Shown here: piece by piece, positions 1 to 5,530 of the stretch
How the letters are laid out: each line of letters opens with the position of its first letter
Position numbering within the stretch: the first letter of the stretch is position 1
From: Alphaproteobacteria bacterium
GTDB taxonomy: Bacteria > Pseudomonadota > Alphaproteobacteria > UBA6615
Assembly (NCBI GenBank): GCA_017643325.1
Contig: JAEPNS010000161.1
Span: 1 to 7,433, forward strand
DNA: 7,433 nucleotides
Reading direction: 5' to 3'
Translations under genes and position numbers: made by a program
The notes under the pieces: model-generated
The model's database searches: none
What the model was told of the DNA's origin: nothing
What the model saw: only the letters and a program-made list of their open reading frames with translations

Positions 1-1
1 C

Positions 2-928
2 ATGACCGACGCCCAGCTTGCACGTTTTTCCGACCTGGAATCACAGGGTGCGCGCTTCGCCGCCGAAATGGGGGTGCCGCTTGGCGCCTACCAGAAGATG
101 ACCGCCGAGCACCTGTTCCTGGTCATGTCGTCGCCGGAACTCGGCGGCCCGTTCGCGACCGACCCGGGAATTTCGGACGACCAGGGCCTCGTCGCCGCCA
201 TCGTCAAATGCTCGCCCGGCCAGGGGCCGTACCTGCACGCCCACTACAACACGCTGGAGAACTTCATCTGCCTCGACGGGCGGTTTCGCATCACCTGGGG
301 CGACTCCGGCGAGCACGAAGCGTTTCTGGACCCGCTGGACACGGTCTCGGTGCCGCGCGGTGTGGTGCGCGCGTTCGAGAATGCCTCAGATGGTCCGGCG
401 CATATCCTCGCCTTCATCCGCGGGGACAAGCCGGAGGACTTCGGCGACGTCGCCATGACTCCCGCAGCGGCCGAGGATCTGGATGCCACCTTCGGCGACG
501 GCACGGCGGACAAGATCAAGGACATCGGCTGGCGTTTCGACGCCGGGGTCGATGCGCCGACGGCGCAGGTGAACCCCGACGAAATGGGCGCGCGCCTCGC
601 CCGGTTCTCCGAAACGACACCGGAGGGCGGCGGCGAACTCCGCCGCTATGCGATCATGGACGACGGGGGCAACGCCGAAATCTCGGGCGATCCCGGCCTG
701 CGGGCAGACATCTTCGAAGTGGCGCCGAATGCGGACGCCGACCTCGCCGGAACACCGGGCAAACGCACCCTGATGTGCGTCGGCGGCTCCCTGACACTGT
801 CCTGGGACGGCGGCAGCGCGGAGATGACCCCCTGGGACACGGTGGCGCTTCCGGCCGGCACCGGCTGCCATCTCGCCAACGCGGGCAGCGCGCCGGCGCG
901 CCTCTTCGCGATGGAGACGGGCGTCTAG
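2..928 (+). CDS. Two-domain cupin (bicupin) protein of unknown substrate
   Basis: The 308-residue product is an apparent tandem cupin, a small beta-barrel fold used by many dioxygenases, isomerases and sugar- or acid-binding proteins. The N-terminal barrel (about residues 60-140) carries a good cupin motif 1: H79-x-H81 followed by E86 after four residues, then glycine at 93. Motif 2 is PxGxxR (P118, G120, R123, N127), so the usual fourth metal ligand, histidine, is arginine here. The C-terminal barrel (about 230-305) lacks the HxH pair and keeps only a PAG...H290 remnant, so it is probably structural. At most one metal site, with three protein ligands, is expected. No signal peptide or membrane segment is seen, so the protein is likely cytoplasmic. 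Only one base precedes the ATG, so the leader and any upstream start cannot be judged. The gene ends tail to tail with the flavin oxidoreductase gene. The fold call is fairly firm; substrate and reaction are unknown. Confidence 0.8.
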   Translation: MTDAQLARFSDLESQGARFAAEMGVPLGAYQKMTAEHLFLVMSSPELGGPFATDPGISDDQGLVAAIVKCSPGQGPYLHAHYNTLENFICLDGRFRITWGDSGEHEAFLDPLDTVSVPRGVVRAFENASDGPAHILAFIRGDKPEDFGDVAMTPAAAEDLDATFGDGTADKIKDIGWRFDAGVDAPTAQVNPDEMGARLARFSETTPEGGGELRRYAIMDDGGNAEISGDPGLRADIFEVAPNADADLAGTPGKRTLMCVGGSLTLSWDGGSAEMTPWDTVALPAGTGCHLANAGSAPARLFAMETGV

Positions 929-2103
929 GCGCCTTCCGTCACGTCTCTCGCCGCGACCTTTTCCTCCGGGATGCCGGTCGGGTTTGCCTTCCAGAAGTCG
1001 TCGTAACAGTCGTGCGTGGCGTAGGGCATGATCATGCCCGGATCGAACGGTACCGGCGCTTCGCCGGCCGCGACCTTGCGCGGCCAGCCATGGTCGGCCA
1101 GCGCGCCCTTGCCGATGGCGACGAAGTCTCCCTCCTCGTCCGCAATCGCCTTTTCGGCGACATCGGGATCGTGGAGCTTGCCGTTGGCCATCACCGGCAG
1201 TCCGGTATAGCGCCTGGCAAGACCCGACAGGCTCTTGTCGGTTCCGAAGACCGGACTGACACCCAGATGCGCGCTGCAATCGAGGAAATCGATACCGGTC
1301 TCGGCGAGACGCGGGAACACGACCCTGGCGTCGTCGTCCCCGCCGGGCCAGACGTATTCGAAATCATTGACCTTGGTCTGGGAAATGCGCACGCCGACCG
1401 GCTTGTCGGGCACGGCCGCGCGCACGGACTCCATGACCTCGCAATGATAGCGGATGCGATTCTCGATCGGGCCGCCGTACTCGTCATCGCGTTGGTTGGT
1501 GTAGACGGTCAGGAACTCGTCGGGCAGGTAGCCGTTGGCGCCGTGCACCTCGACACCGTCGAAACCGACCTCGATGGCCCGACGCGCCGCCTGGCCGTAG
1601 GTCTCGACGACCTCGGCCATCTCGTCGCGGGTGATCTCGCGCGGGGTCTGGAAGACCGTGCCGCTGCCCCTGTAGCGCGGGATCTGTTCGCCCTTGGGCG
1701 TCACGACGGATGGCGCGATCGACCCCTCGACCCAGTTGTTGCCCTGGTTGATCGCCCCGCAGTGGAAGATCTGCATGAAGATCGGGGCACCCTCGGCGTG
1801 GACCGCCTCGACGACCTTGGCCCATGAATCGCGTTGCTCGTCACTGGCGATGCCGGGCTGGTAGGCGTAGCCCTGGCTGTACTTGAGGTCGATATAGACC
1901 GCCTCGGTCATGATCAGCCCCCAGCCCCCACGCGCATAGGACGCGTAGTAGTCGCGCATCTGGTCGGTCACGATTCCGTCCTCGGTCGCGCTTGCGCGCG
2001 TCAGCGGCGACACGACCGCGCGATTGGAAATTTCGAGATTCCCGATCTTCTTCGGCGAGAACAGGTTGGGATACTTCACCGTACCGGGTCCGCTCAGTGC
2101 CAT
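925..2103 (-). CDS. Old Yellow Enzyme family NADH:flavin oxidoreductase
   Basis: The 392-residue product is a single-domain FMN-dependent TIM-barrel oxidoreductase; the family reduces activated C=C bonds using NAD(P)H. Visible family marks, in order: the N-terminal LFSPKKIGNLEISNR segment (residues 14-28), QIFHCGAI (111-118), the active-site HGANGY (187-192, probable H187/N190 substrate-anion binding pair), the DDEYGGPIENR stretch (206-216) and the C-terminal FMN-phosphate region VMANG (304-308) to AIGKGALAD (329-337), where GK replaces the common GR. It ends near residue 392, so the Fe-S and second flavin domains of 2,4-dienoyl-CoA reductase or trimethylamine dehydrogenase are absent. A longer frame reaches 2184, but that would overlap the sulfurtransferase gene. 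The ATG at 2103 has an AGGGAG ribosome binding site (2112-2117, 8-base spacer) and starts just before the conserved region, so I chose it. It lies 25 bases behind the sulfurtransferase, probably co-transcribed. The physiological substrate is not predictable. Confidence 0.93.
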   Translation of the reverse strand: MALSGPGTVKYPNLFSPKKIGNLEISNRAVVSPLTRASATEDGIVTDQMRDYYASYARGGWGLIMTEAVYIDLKYSQGYAYQPGIASDEQRDSWAKVVEAVHAEGAPIFMQIFHCGAINQGNNWVEGSIAPSVVTPKGEQIPRYRGSGTVFQTPREITRDEMAEVVETYGQAARRAIEVGFDGVEVHGANGYLPDEFLTVYTNQRDDEYGGPIENRIRYHCEVMESVRAAVPDKPVGVRISQTKVNDFEYVWPGGDDDARVVFPRLAETGIDFLDCSAHLGVSPVFGTDKSLSGLARRYTGLPVMANGKLHDPDVAEKAIADEEGDFVAIGKGALADHGWPRKVAAGEAPVPFDPGMIMPYATHDCYDDFWKANPTGIPEEKVAARDVTEGA

Positions 2104-2128
2104 CTCATTCACTCCCTGCCTTCGCTCA

Positions 2129-2974
2129 CTATTTTTCGATGGGGACGCCGACAAGGCTGCCCCATTCGGTCCACGACCCGTCATAGCTGCGCACGCTCTC
2201 GTAGCCCAGCAGCTCGGTCATCACAAAGTAGGCCAGCGTGGCCCGATGGCTTAGTCGGCAATAGGAAATCACGTCCTTGTCCGCCGTCGCGCCGCGCGCG
2301 GACAGGAGCGACCGGAGTTCTTCGGCAGACTTGAACGTCATGTCGTCGTTCAGGAACTCGTCGAAGAACAGGTGCCGCGCCCCCGGGATACGCCCGGCGC
2401 GCTCCGCGCCCACATCCGGCGCACCGATCATGTTGACCCGTTCGCCCTTGTATTCTTCCGGTGAACGGTGATCGAGCAGGATCGCATCGTCACCCGCCTT
2501 CAACGCGTCCAGGCGTTCCAGGATCTCCGAGAAGCGTACGCGCATGGAATCGTTTCGCGCACCCTTGGGCGTGTAGCTTGCAGGCGTCGGCCTGGTCGGG
2601 GCATCGCTCGTCATCGGACGACCTTGCTTTTCCCAGAGCACCCGCCCGCCGTTGAGCAGGCGGACGTCCTTATGGCCGAGATAGGTAAAGACCCACCATC
2701 CGTACGTGCCGAACTGCACCGGGTCGCCGTAACAGACCACGGTGGTGTCGTCGGAAATGCCCAGCGCCGCGCATCGCTCCGCGAATAGTTCCGGCGACGG
2801 AAAATCGCGGATTGCGTCGTCCCAGAGCAGGTCCTTCCAGAAGAACCCGTGGGCGCCGGGGATATGCCAGTCGTCATAGGATTCCGTCCCGGTCCAGTCG
2901 AACTCGAGGATGACGACGTTCGGATCGTCGAGATGTTCCTCCAGCCAGTCCGGCGTCACCAGTCGGTCGGTCAT
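2129..2974 (-). CDS. Two-domain sulfurtransferase (thiosulfate sulfurtransferase/rhodanese, CysA/SseA type)
   Basis: The 281-residue product has two rhodanese domains, about residues 1-125 and 145-278, matching the usual 280-300 of thiosulfate and 3-mercaptopyruvate sulfurtransferases. The N-terminal domain contains family segments WHIPGAHG (36-43), CYGDP (81-85) and VRLLNGGRVLW (104-114). The C-terminal domain has LLDHRSPEEYKGE (166-178), GRIPGARHL (194-202), the catalytic loop beginning at C239 (CRLSHR) and SYDGSWTEWG (263-272). C239 should carry the persulfide. The loop resembles the CysA-type CRIGER loop more than the CGSGVT of E. coli SseA, which favours thiosulfate over mercaptopyruvate as donor, but this is an inference from memory of the families. 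The ATG at 2974 has a G-run ribosome binding site (2979-2984) four bases upstream. No export signal is seen, so it is probably cytoplasmic. It heads a probable two-gene transcript with the flavin oxidoreductase and is divergent from the DUF1932-type dehydrogenase. Confidence 0.93.
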   Translation of the reverse strand: MTDRLVTPDWLEEHLDDPNVVILEFDWTGTESYDDWHIPGAHGFFWKDLLWDDAIRDFPSPELFAERCAALGISDDTTVVCYGDPVQFGTYGWWVFTYLGHKDVRLLNGGRVLWEKQGRPMTSDAPTRPTPASYTPKGARNDSMRVRFSEILERLDALKAGDDAILLDHRSPEEYKGERVNMIGAPDVGAERAGRIPGARHLFFDEFLNDDMTFKSAEELRSLLSARGATADKDVISYCRLSHRATLAYFVMTELLGYESVRSYDGSWTEWGSLVGVPIEK

Positions 2975-2978
2975 GTTT

Positions 2979-2984
2979 CCCCCC
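2979..2984 (-). promoter_or_regulatory. Ribosome binding site of the sulfurtransferase gene
   Basis: Six consecutive G on the minus strand lie four bases before the ATG at 2974. The run is Shine-Dalgarno-like though not canonical, and it supports that ATG as the start. Confidence 0.5.
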
Positions 2985-2988
2985 GTGT

Positions 2989-3001
2989 CCGCTGTCAGCG
3001 G
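2989..3001. promoter_or_regulatory. Perfect inverted repeat in divergent intergenic region (possible operator)
   Basis: CCGCTG and CAGCGG form a perfect 6-base inverted repeat around a single T. It lies in the 99-base gap between the divergently transcribed sulfurtransferase (ATG at 2974) and DUF1932-type dehydrogenase (ATG at 3074) genes. The position suits a dimeric regulator's operator, or a hairpin in the sulfurtransferase leader just upstream of its ribosome binding site, although a one-base loop makes an RNA hairpin less likely. I found no convincing -35/-10 pair on either strand of this gap. The regulatory role is a guess; the repeat itself is directly visible. Confidence 0.35.
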
Positions 3002-3073
3002 TGTTAGAATTGCCGCGGATCAAAGCCCGCCCGGGGCCGAAAATCAATGCGGGGCAATCAAGACGGGGCACGC

Positions 3074-3973
3074 ATGGCATTCGCGAACATCGGTATCGTC
3101 AGCATGGGCGACATGGGCCACGCCATCGCCCGCACGTTGCGTGAGGGCGGGCATCGCGTCCGCACCGCGCTGGACGGACGAAGCGGGCGCACCCGGGCGC
3201 TGGCCGAAGCAGCTGGCATCGAGGACGCGGGCACGCTCGCCGCCCTTGTGCCGGACTGCGACCTGATCCTCTCGATCCTGCCGCCCGCCGCTGCACCAGG
3301 CCTTGCACAGTCTGTTGTGGACGCCGGGCTGCGACCGGGGACCGTGTTCGTCGACTGCAACGCCATCGCACCCGCCACCACCCGCGCGATCGGCGCCGTG
3401 ATCGAGGGCACGGGCGCCACCTTCGTCGACGGCGGGATCATCGGATCGCCGCCCGGCCGACACGCCCCGACGCGGCTGTATGTCAGCGGACCGGACGCGG
3501 CGAGTCTCCAGGCCATTTCGCGGCCGGACCTGTTGATCTGCGATCTCGGGTCCGAGATCGGCGCCGCGTCGGGATTAAAGATGTGCTACGCGGCCCTCAC
3601 CAAGGGCACCATGACCCTCGACACACTGGTCCTGCTCGGCGCAAGAGCGCTGGGGCTGGAGGGGGCCCTCATGGCCGAGTTCGCCGACAGCCAGGAAACG
3701 GCCAAGGCCCGGATGGAACGCAGCGTCCCCTGGCTGGCAGCCGACGCCGCGCGCTGGGTCGGAGAGATGGAAGAAATCGCCAGGACCTTCGCGGACGAGG
3801 GATTCACGTCGCGGATGCACGAAGGCGCGGCGGATGTCTTCCGGCTGCTGGCACAATCGACACTGGCGGCGGAAACACGCGAGACGGCTGACCGGACCCG
3901 CACCCTGGACGACGCCATCGCGGCGTTCCTGGACGCTAGCCCTTCTGCTTCCGGCCGCGACGCGGCGGACTAG
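3074..3973 (+). CDS. NAD(P)-binding beta-hydroxyacid dehydrogenase-like protein with DUF1932-type C-terminal domain
   Basis: The 299-residue product has an N-terminal Rossmann domain followed by a helical C-terminal domain, the layout of 3-hydroxyisobutyrate and 6-phosphogluconate dehydrogenase relatives. The dinucleotide motif is IGIVSMGDMG (6-15), with serine in place of the first glycine of GLGxMG; I recall this SxGDMG form as common in DUF1932 proteins. Further marks are ILSILPP (65-71), FVDCNAIAP (92-100) and FVDGGIIGSPP (117-127). The helix GAASGLKMCYAALTKG (163-178) carries K169, at the place of the catalytic lysine of the superfamily. Residues after about 180 fit DUF1932. The substrate is unknown. 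I chose the ATG at 3074 because the Rossmann strand begins four residues later; an in-frame ATG at 3047 would add nine unconserved residues, and neither has a strong ribosome binding site (a weak GACGGGG precedes 3074). Its 3' end overlaps the leftward basic-tailed protein gene by 38 bases. Confidence 0.88.
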   Translation: MAFANIGIVSMGDMGHAIARTLREGGHRVRTALDGRSGRTRALAEAAGIEDAGTLAALVPDCDLILSILPPAAAPGLAQSVVDAGLRPGTVFVDCNAIAPATTRAIGAVIEGTGATFVDGGIIGSPPGRHAPTRLYVSGPDAASLQAISRPDLLICDLGSEIGAASGLKMCYAALTKGTMTLDTLVLLGARALGLEGALMAEFADSQETAKARMERSVPWLAADAARWVGEMEEIARTFADEGFTSRMHEGAADVFRLLAQSTLAAETRETADRTRTLDDAIAAFLDASPSASGRDAAD

Positions 3974-4439
3974 CCGGCCGCGACGGGCGCGGGCCACCGG
4001 TCCGGCGTTTCTTGCCGGACGCCGGCCCCATCTTGCGAAGCTGGCGCACCAGCGCCTTCATCTCCCGGCGCTCGAACTGAAGATCCTCTTCCTGCTGCGC
4101 GTTGCCACGCGCCTCGCGAATCTGCTGGTCGAGCTGGCCCACGACGTTCTCCGCCGTACGGGTCACCTCGTTGAGCTGGCTCCGGTCGCGGATTTTCAGC
4201 ACGACTTCCTGGTTCATCATCAGGTCGGAAAAAGCGTCGGCGTCGGTCTTGCCGAGCCGTTCCAGGGTCCGGTCGATCTCGGTCCAGGCACTGCGCCACG
4301 CCCCATAAACCGACGGCGCGCGGTCGCGGCCACGGACGCGGGATACCTTCTCGAGCTGCACCATCACACGCACGAACTGCCAGACAACCAGCCGCAGTTC
4401 GATCGCGTCGGCCCGCTCCCCGCCCGGGGCGTCATTCAT
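3936..4439 (-). CDS. Uncharacterised helical protein with very basic C-terminal tail
   Basis: I do not recognise this 167-residue protein. Residues 10-70 look helical and amphipathic (for example IELRLVVWQFVRVMVQLEKV from 13). Residues 85-137 are rich in charged residues and glutamine and look like a helix or short coiled coil (QLDQQIREARGNAQQEEDL, 102-120). From about 138 the tail is disordered and strongly basic, full of K, R, P, S and G (GKKRRTGG at 142-149, RRGRKQKG at the end), which suggests nucleic acid or other polyanion binding. That role is an inference. The ATG at 4439 overlaps the stop of the SprT-like gene as ATGA and has a GAGGAA ribosome binding site (4448-4453, 8-base spacer), which argues for a real, coupled gene. 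An in-frame upstream start at 4481 would lie inside the peptidase gene and lacks this support. The last 38 bases are antisense to the end of the DUF1932-type gene. Confidence 0.75.
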   Translation of the reverse strand: MNDAPGGERADAIELRLVVWQFVRVMVQLEKVSRVRGRDRAPSVYGAWRSAWTEIDRTLERLGKTDADAFSDLMMNQEVVLKIRDRSQLNEVTRTAENVVGQLDQQIREARGNAQQEEDLQFERREMKALVRQLRKMGPASGKKRRTGGPRPSRPASPPRRGRKQKG

Positions 4440-4975
4440 TCGGGAGTTTCCTCGCGCAGGCGGCCGCGCGACGGACCGCATTCGGCGCAGTAGCAGTCGG
4501 CGATCTTGCGACGTGGACGGCGCACATAGTGATAGGCGCGCGCGCAGCCGAGGCAGCGCCAGATAAACTTCGCGTTCGCCTCGCGCGAAAGGTAGGGGAT
4601 GCGGTGCCGAACGTTGGGCACCTCACCCAGCAGACGCATCATCTCGCGCCAGCGCGCGCCGTGGCGGCATGAACGGTTGTGTGCGAGGTCGGCGAGCACA
4701 TGGGCGCATTCGTGAATAAAGGTGGCGTCCCGGTCCTTCTCCCGGCCCTGTTCGAGGAGCCGCGCGTTCAGGACGATCCGCCGCTCCGCGGCGTAGGCCG
4801 CGCCTGCGAGGGTACGCGCGCGGCGGCTGATGACCACCGCACAGTCCAGCATCTCGCGAAACGCAGGTTCGAACTCGGCTGCGCGCGCCAGACGGGAAGA
4901 CAGGCCCCAACGCTCCGCGATTTCGCGGACCGTGCCGATACGGCTATGTCCCTTTGCGAGCGTCTCAGCGGACAA
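4436..4975 (-). CDS. SprT-like zinc metallopeptidase with C-terminal zinc ribbon
   Basis: The 179-residue product has the SprT-like layout: a zincin core with HECAH (H88, E89, H92) and a third likely zinc ligand H105 in HGARW, then a zinc ribbon made of C141-x2-C144 and C163-x2-C166. The family includes eukaryotic Spartan, which digests DNA-protein crosslinks; bacterial SprT members are poorly characterised, so a DNA-repair role here is only analogy. The glutamate E89 is the expected general base, so the enzyme looks active. No signal peptide is present. The start is TTG at 4975, the only start codon after an in-frame stop at 4982-4984, and it is backed by a strong AGGAAGGGTG ribosome binding site (4983-4992). 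The gene overlaps the thioesterase end by 11 bases and the basic-tailed protein start by 4, so all three are probably co-translated from one message. Confidence 0.9.
   Translation of the reverse strand: MSAETLAKGHSRIGTVREIAERWGLSSRLARAAEFEPAFREMLDCAVVISRRARTLAGAAYAAERRIVLNARLLEQGREKDRDATFIHECAHVLADLAHNRSCRHGARWREMMRLLGEVPNVRHRIPYLSREANAKFIWRCLGCARAYHYVRRPRRKIADCYCAECGPSRGRLREETPE
4448..4453 (-). promoter_or_regulatory. Ribosome binding site of the basic-tailed protein gene
   Basis: GAGGAA on the minus strand sits eight bases before the ATG at 4439, inside the last codons of the SprT-like gene. Together with the ATGA stop/start overlap it favours this start over the in-frame one at 4481. Confidence 0.7.
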
Positions 4976-5471
4976 TCGAAATCACCCTTCCTGCCTGTTC
5001 CGGGCGCGGCAGCTTACCATGAGCAGCGGCAATCTGGTCCAGTCGTGCAAGCACGTCCTCGGGCATTGGCGCAGACCGCCGCTCCGTCATGTCCACATGC
5101 AAGCTGACCAGCTCGTTTGTGGACGCCAGGTAGCCCTCCTCGGCGTGATACATGAAATGCATGTAGTGGAGCCGCTTCGCGTCATGGGCGAGCAACTGCG
5201 TCTCGAACCGCATCGGCGCACCCGACATCAACTCCCGGTCGTAGGTGATGTGGGCTTCCAGCGTGAACGTCGAGGCGTTATTCGCCGCGAGGTAACTCTC
5301 CCCGAGGCCGACATAGTCAAAAAAGGCGTCGGTCGCGTGATCGAAGGCCAGCATGTAGTAGGCCAGATTCATATGGCCGTTGTAATCAATCCAGTCGGGC
5401 TGAACCGTTTCGCTGTGGAGCGACAGCGGCGACGCGATATTGGGAAGGCCCTGGGGCGGATGTTCAGACAT
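4965..5471 (-). CDS. Hotdog-fold acyl-CoA thioesterase (4HBT type)
   Basis: The 168-residue product resembles hotdog thioesterases, especially the domain found alone or fused to carnitine 3-dehydrogenase. The marker is the VQPDWIDYNGHMN segment (residues 23-35): D29 and the DYNGHM turn (29-34) correspond to the catalytic Asp/GH(M/V) motif of 4-hydroxybenzoyl-CoA thioesterase relatives. FTLEAHITYDREL (69-81) and the SLHVDMTERRSAPMP strand (123-137) continue the fold. The likely reaction is hydrolysis of a small or medium acyl-CoA in the cytoplasm; the actual substrate cannot be told. The start is uncertain. The ATG at 5471 fits the domain best but has no clear ribosome binding site; an ATG at 5483 is equally possible, and a TTG at 5531 overlaps the previous stop codon as TTGA but adds an unpersuasive Arg-rich leader. 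It follows the DprE1-like gene after about 56 bases and overlaps the SprT-like gene by 11. Confidence 0.85.
   Translation of the reverse strand: MSEHPPQGLPNIASPLSLHSETVQPDWIDYNGHMNLAYYMLAFDHATDAFFDYVGLGESYLAANNASTFTLEAHITYDRELMSGAPMRFETQLLAHDAKRLHYMHFMYHAEEGYLASTNELVSLHVDMTERRSAPMPEDVLARLDQIAAAHGKLPRPEQAGRVISIVR
4983..4992 (-). promoter_or_regulatory. Strong ribosome binding site deciding the TTG start of the SprT-like gene
   Basis: AGGAAGGGTG on the minus strand lies seven bases upstream of TTG at 4975, inside the 3' end of the thioesterase gene. It makes the non-ATG start credible, since no ATG or GTG start lies between the upstream stop and the conserved domain. Confidence 0.7.
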
Positions 5472-5484
5472 GGGCGGGAGCATA

Positions 5485-5504
5485 GTTCGTCGCGAACACT
5501 TCGC
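5485..5504. repeat. Two overlapping, mutually exclusive small inverted repeats in an intercistronic gap
   Basis: GTTCG/CGAAC (5485-5489 and 5493-5497) and GCGAA/TTCGC (5492-5496 and 5500-5504) each have a three-base loop and share the CGAA segment, so only one hairpin could form at a time. They sit just upstream of the candidate thioesterase starts at 5471 and 5483. The repeats are exact but short; any regulatory role is speculative. Confidence 0.35.
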
Positions 5505-5514
5505 AAACGGCGCC

Positions 5515-5530
5515 TGACGACGGCTCGTCA
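5515..5530. repeat. Inverted repeat at the end of the DprE1-like gene
   Basis: TGACGA and TCGTCA form a perfect 6-base inverted repeat around CGGC, and one arm contains the stop codon (5528-5530) of the DprE1-like oxidase. No T-run follows on the minus strand, so it is not a classical intrinsic terminator. It could be an intercistronic hairpin or chance. Confidence 0.35.

Noticed and set aside
386..1279. Minus-strand open frame antisense to the cupin and in another frame of the oxidoreductase
   Set aside because: The Arg/Gly/Ala-rich translation has no motif and conflicts with two well-supported genes.
208..1827. Long plus-strand open frame (539 codons) across the cupin and oxidoreductase genes
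   Set aside because: Its translation is low-complexity, rich in Arg, Gly, Ala and His, with no family resemblance, whereas the overlapping frames encode clear cupin and Old Yellow Enzyme motifs. It is typical of stop-poor shadow frames in GC-rich DNA.
2104..2184. N-terminal extension of the flavin oxidoreductase to an ATG at 2184
   Set aside because: It would overlap the sulfurtransferase coding end by 56 bases and adds 27 unconserved residues; the ATG at 2103 has a proper ribosome binding site and begins at the conserved family region.
3834..4493. Plus-strand open frame opposite the basic-tailed protein gene
   Set aside because: It starts inside the DUF1932-type gene, has no ribosome binding site I can see and no family resemblance. 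The minus-strand frame has an ATGA coupling, a good ribosome binding site and structured helical composition.
5515..5530. Intrinsic terminator after the DprE1-like gene
   Set aside because: The 6-base stem has no following U-run on the transcribed strand, so only an inverted repeat is reported.
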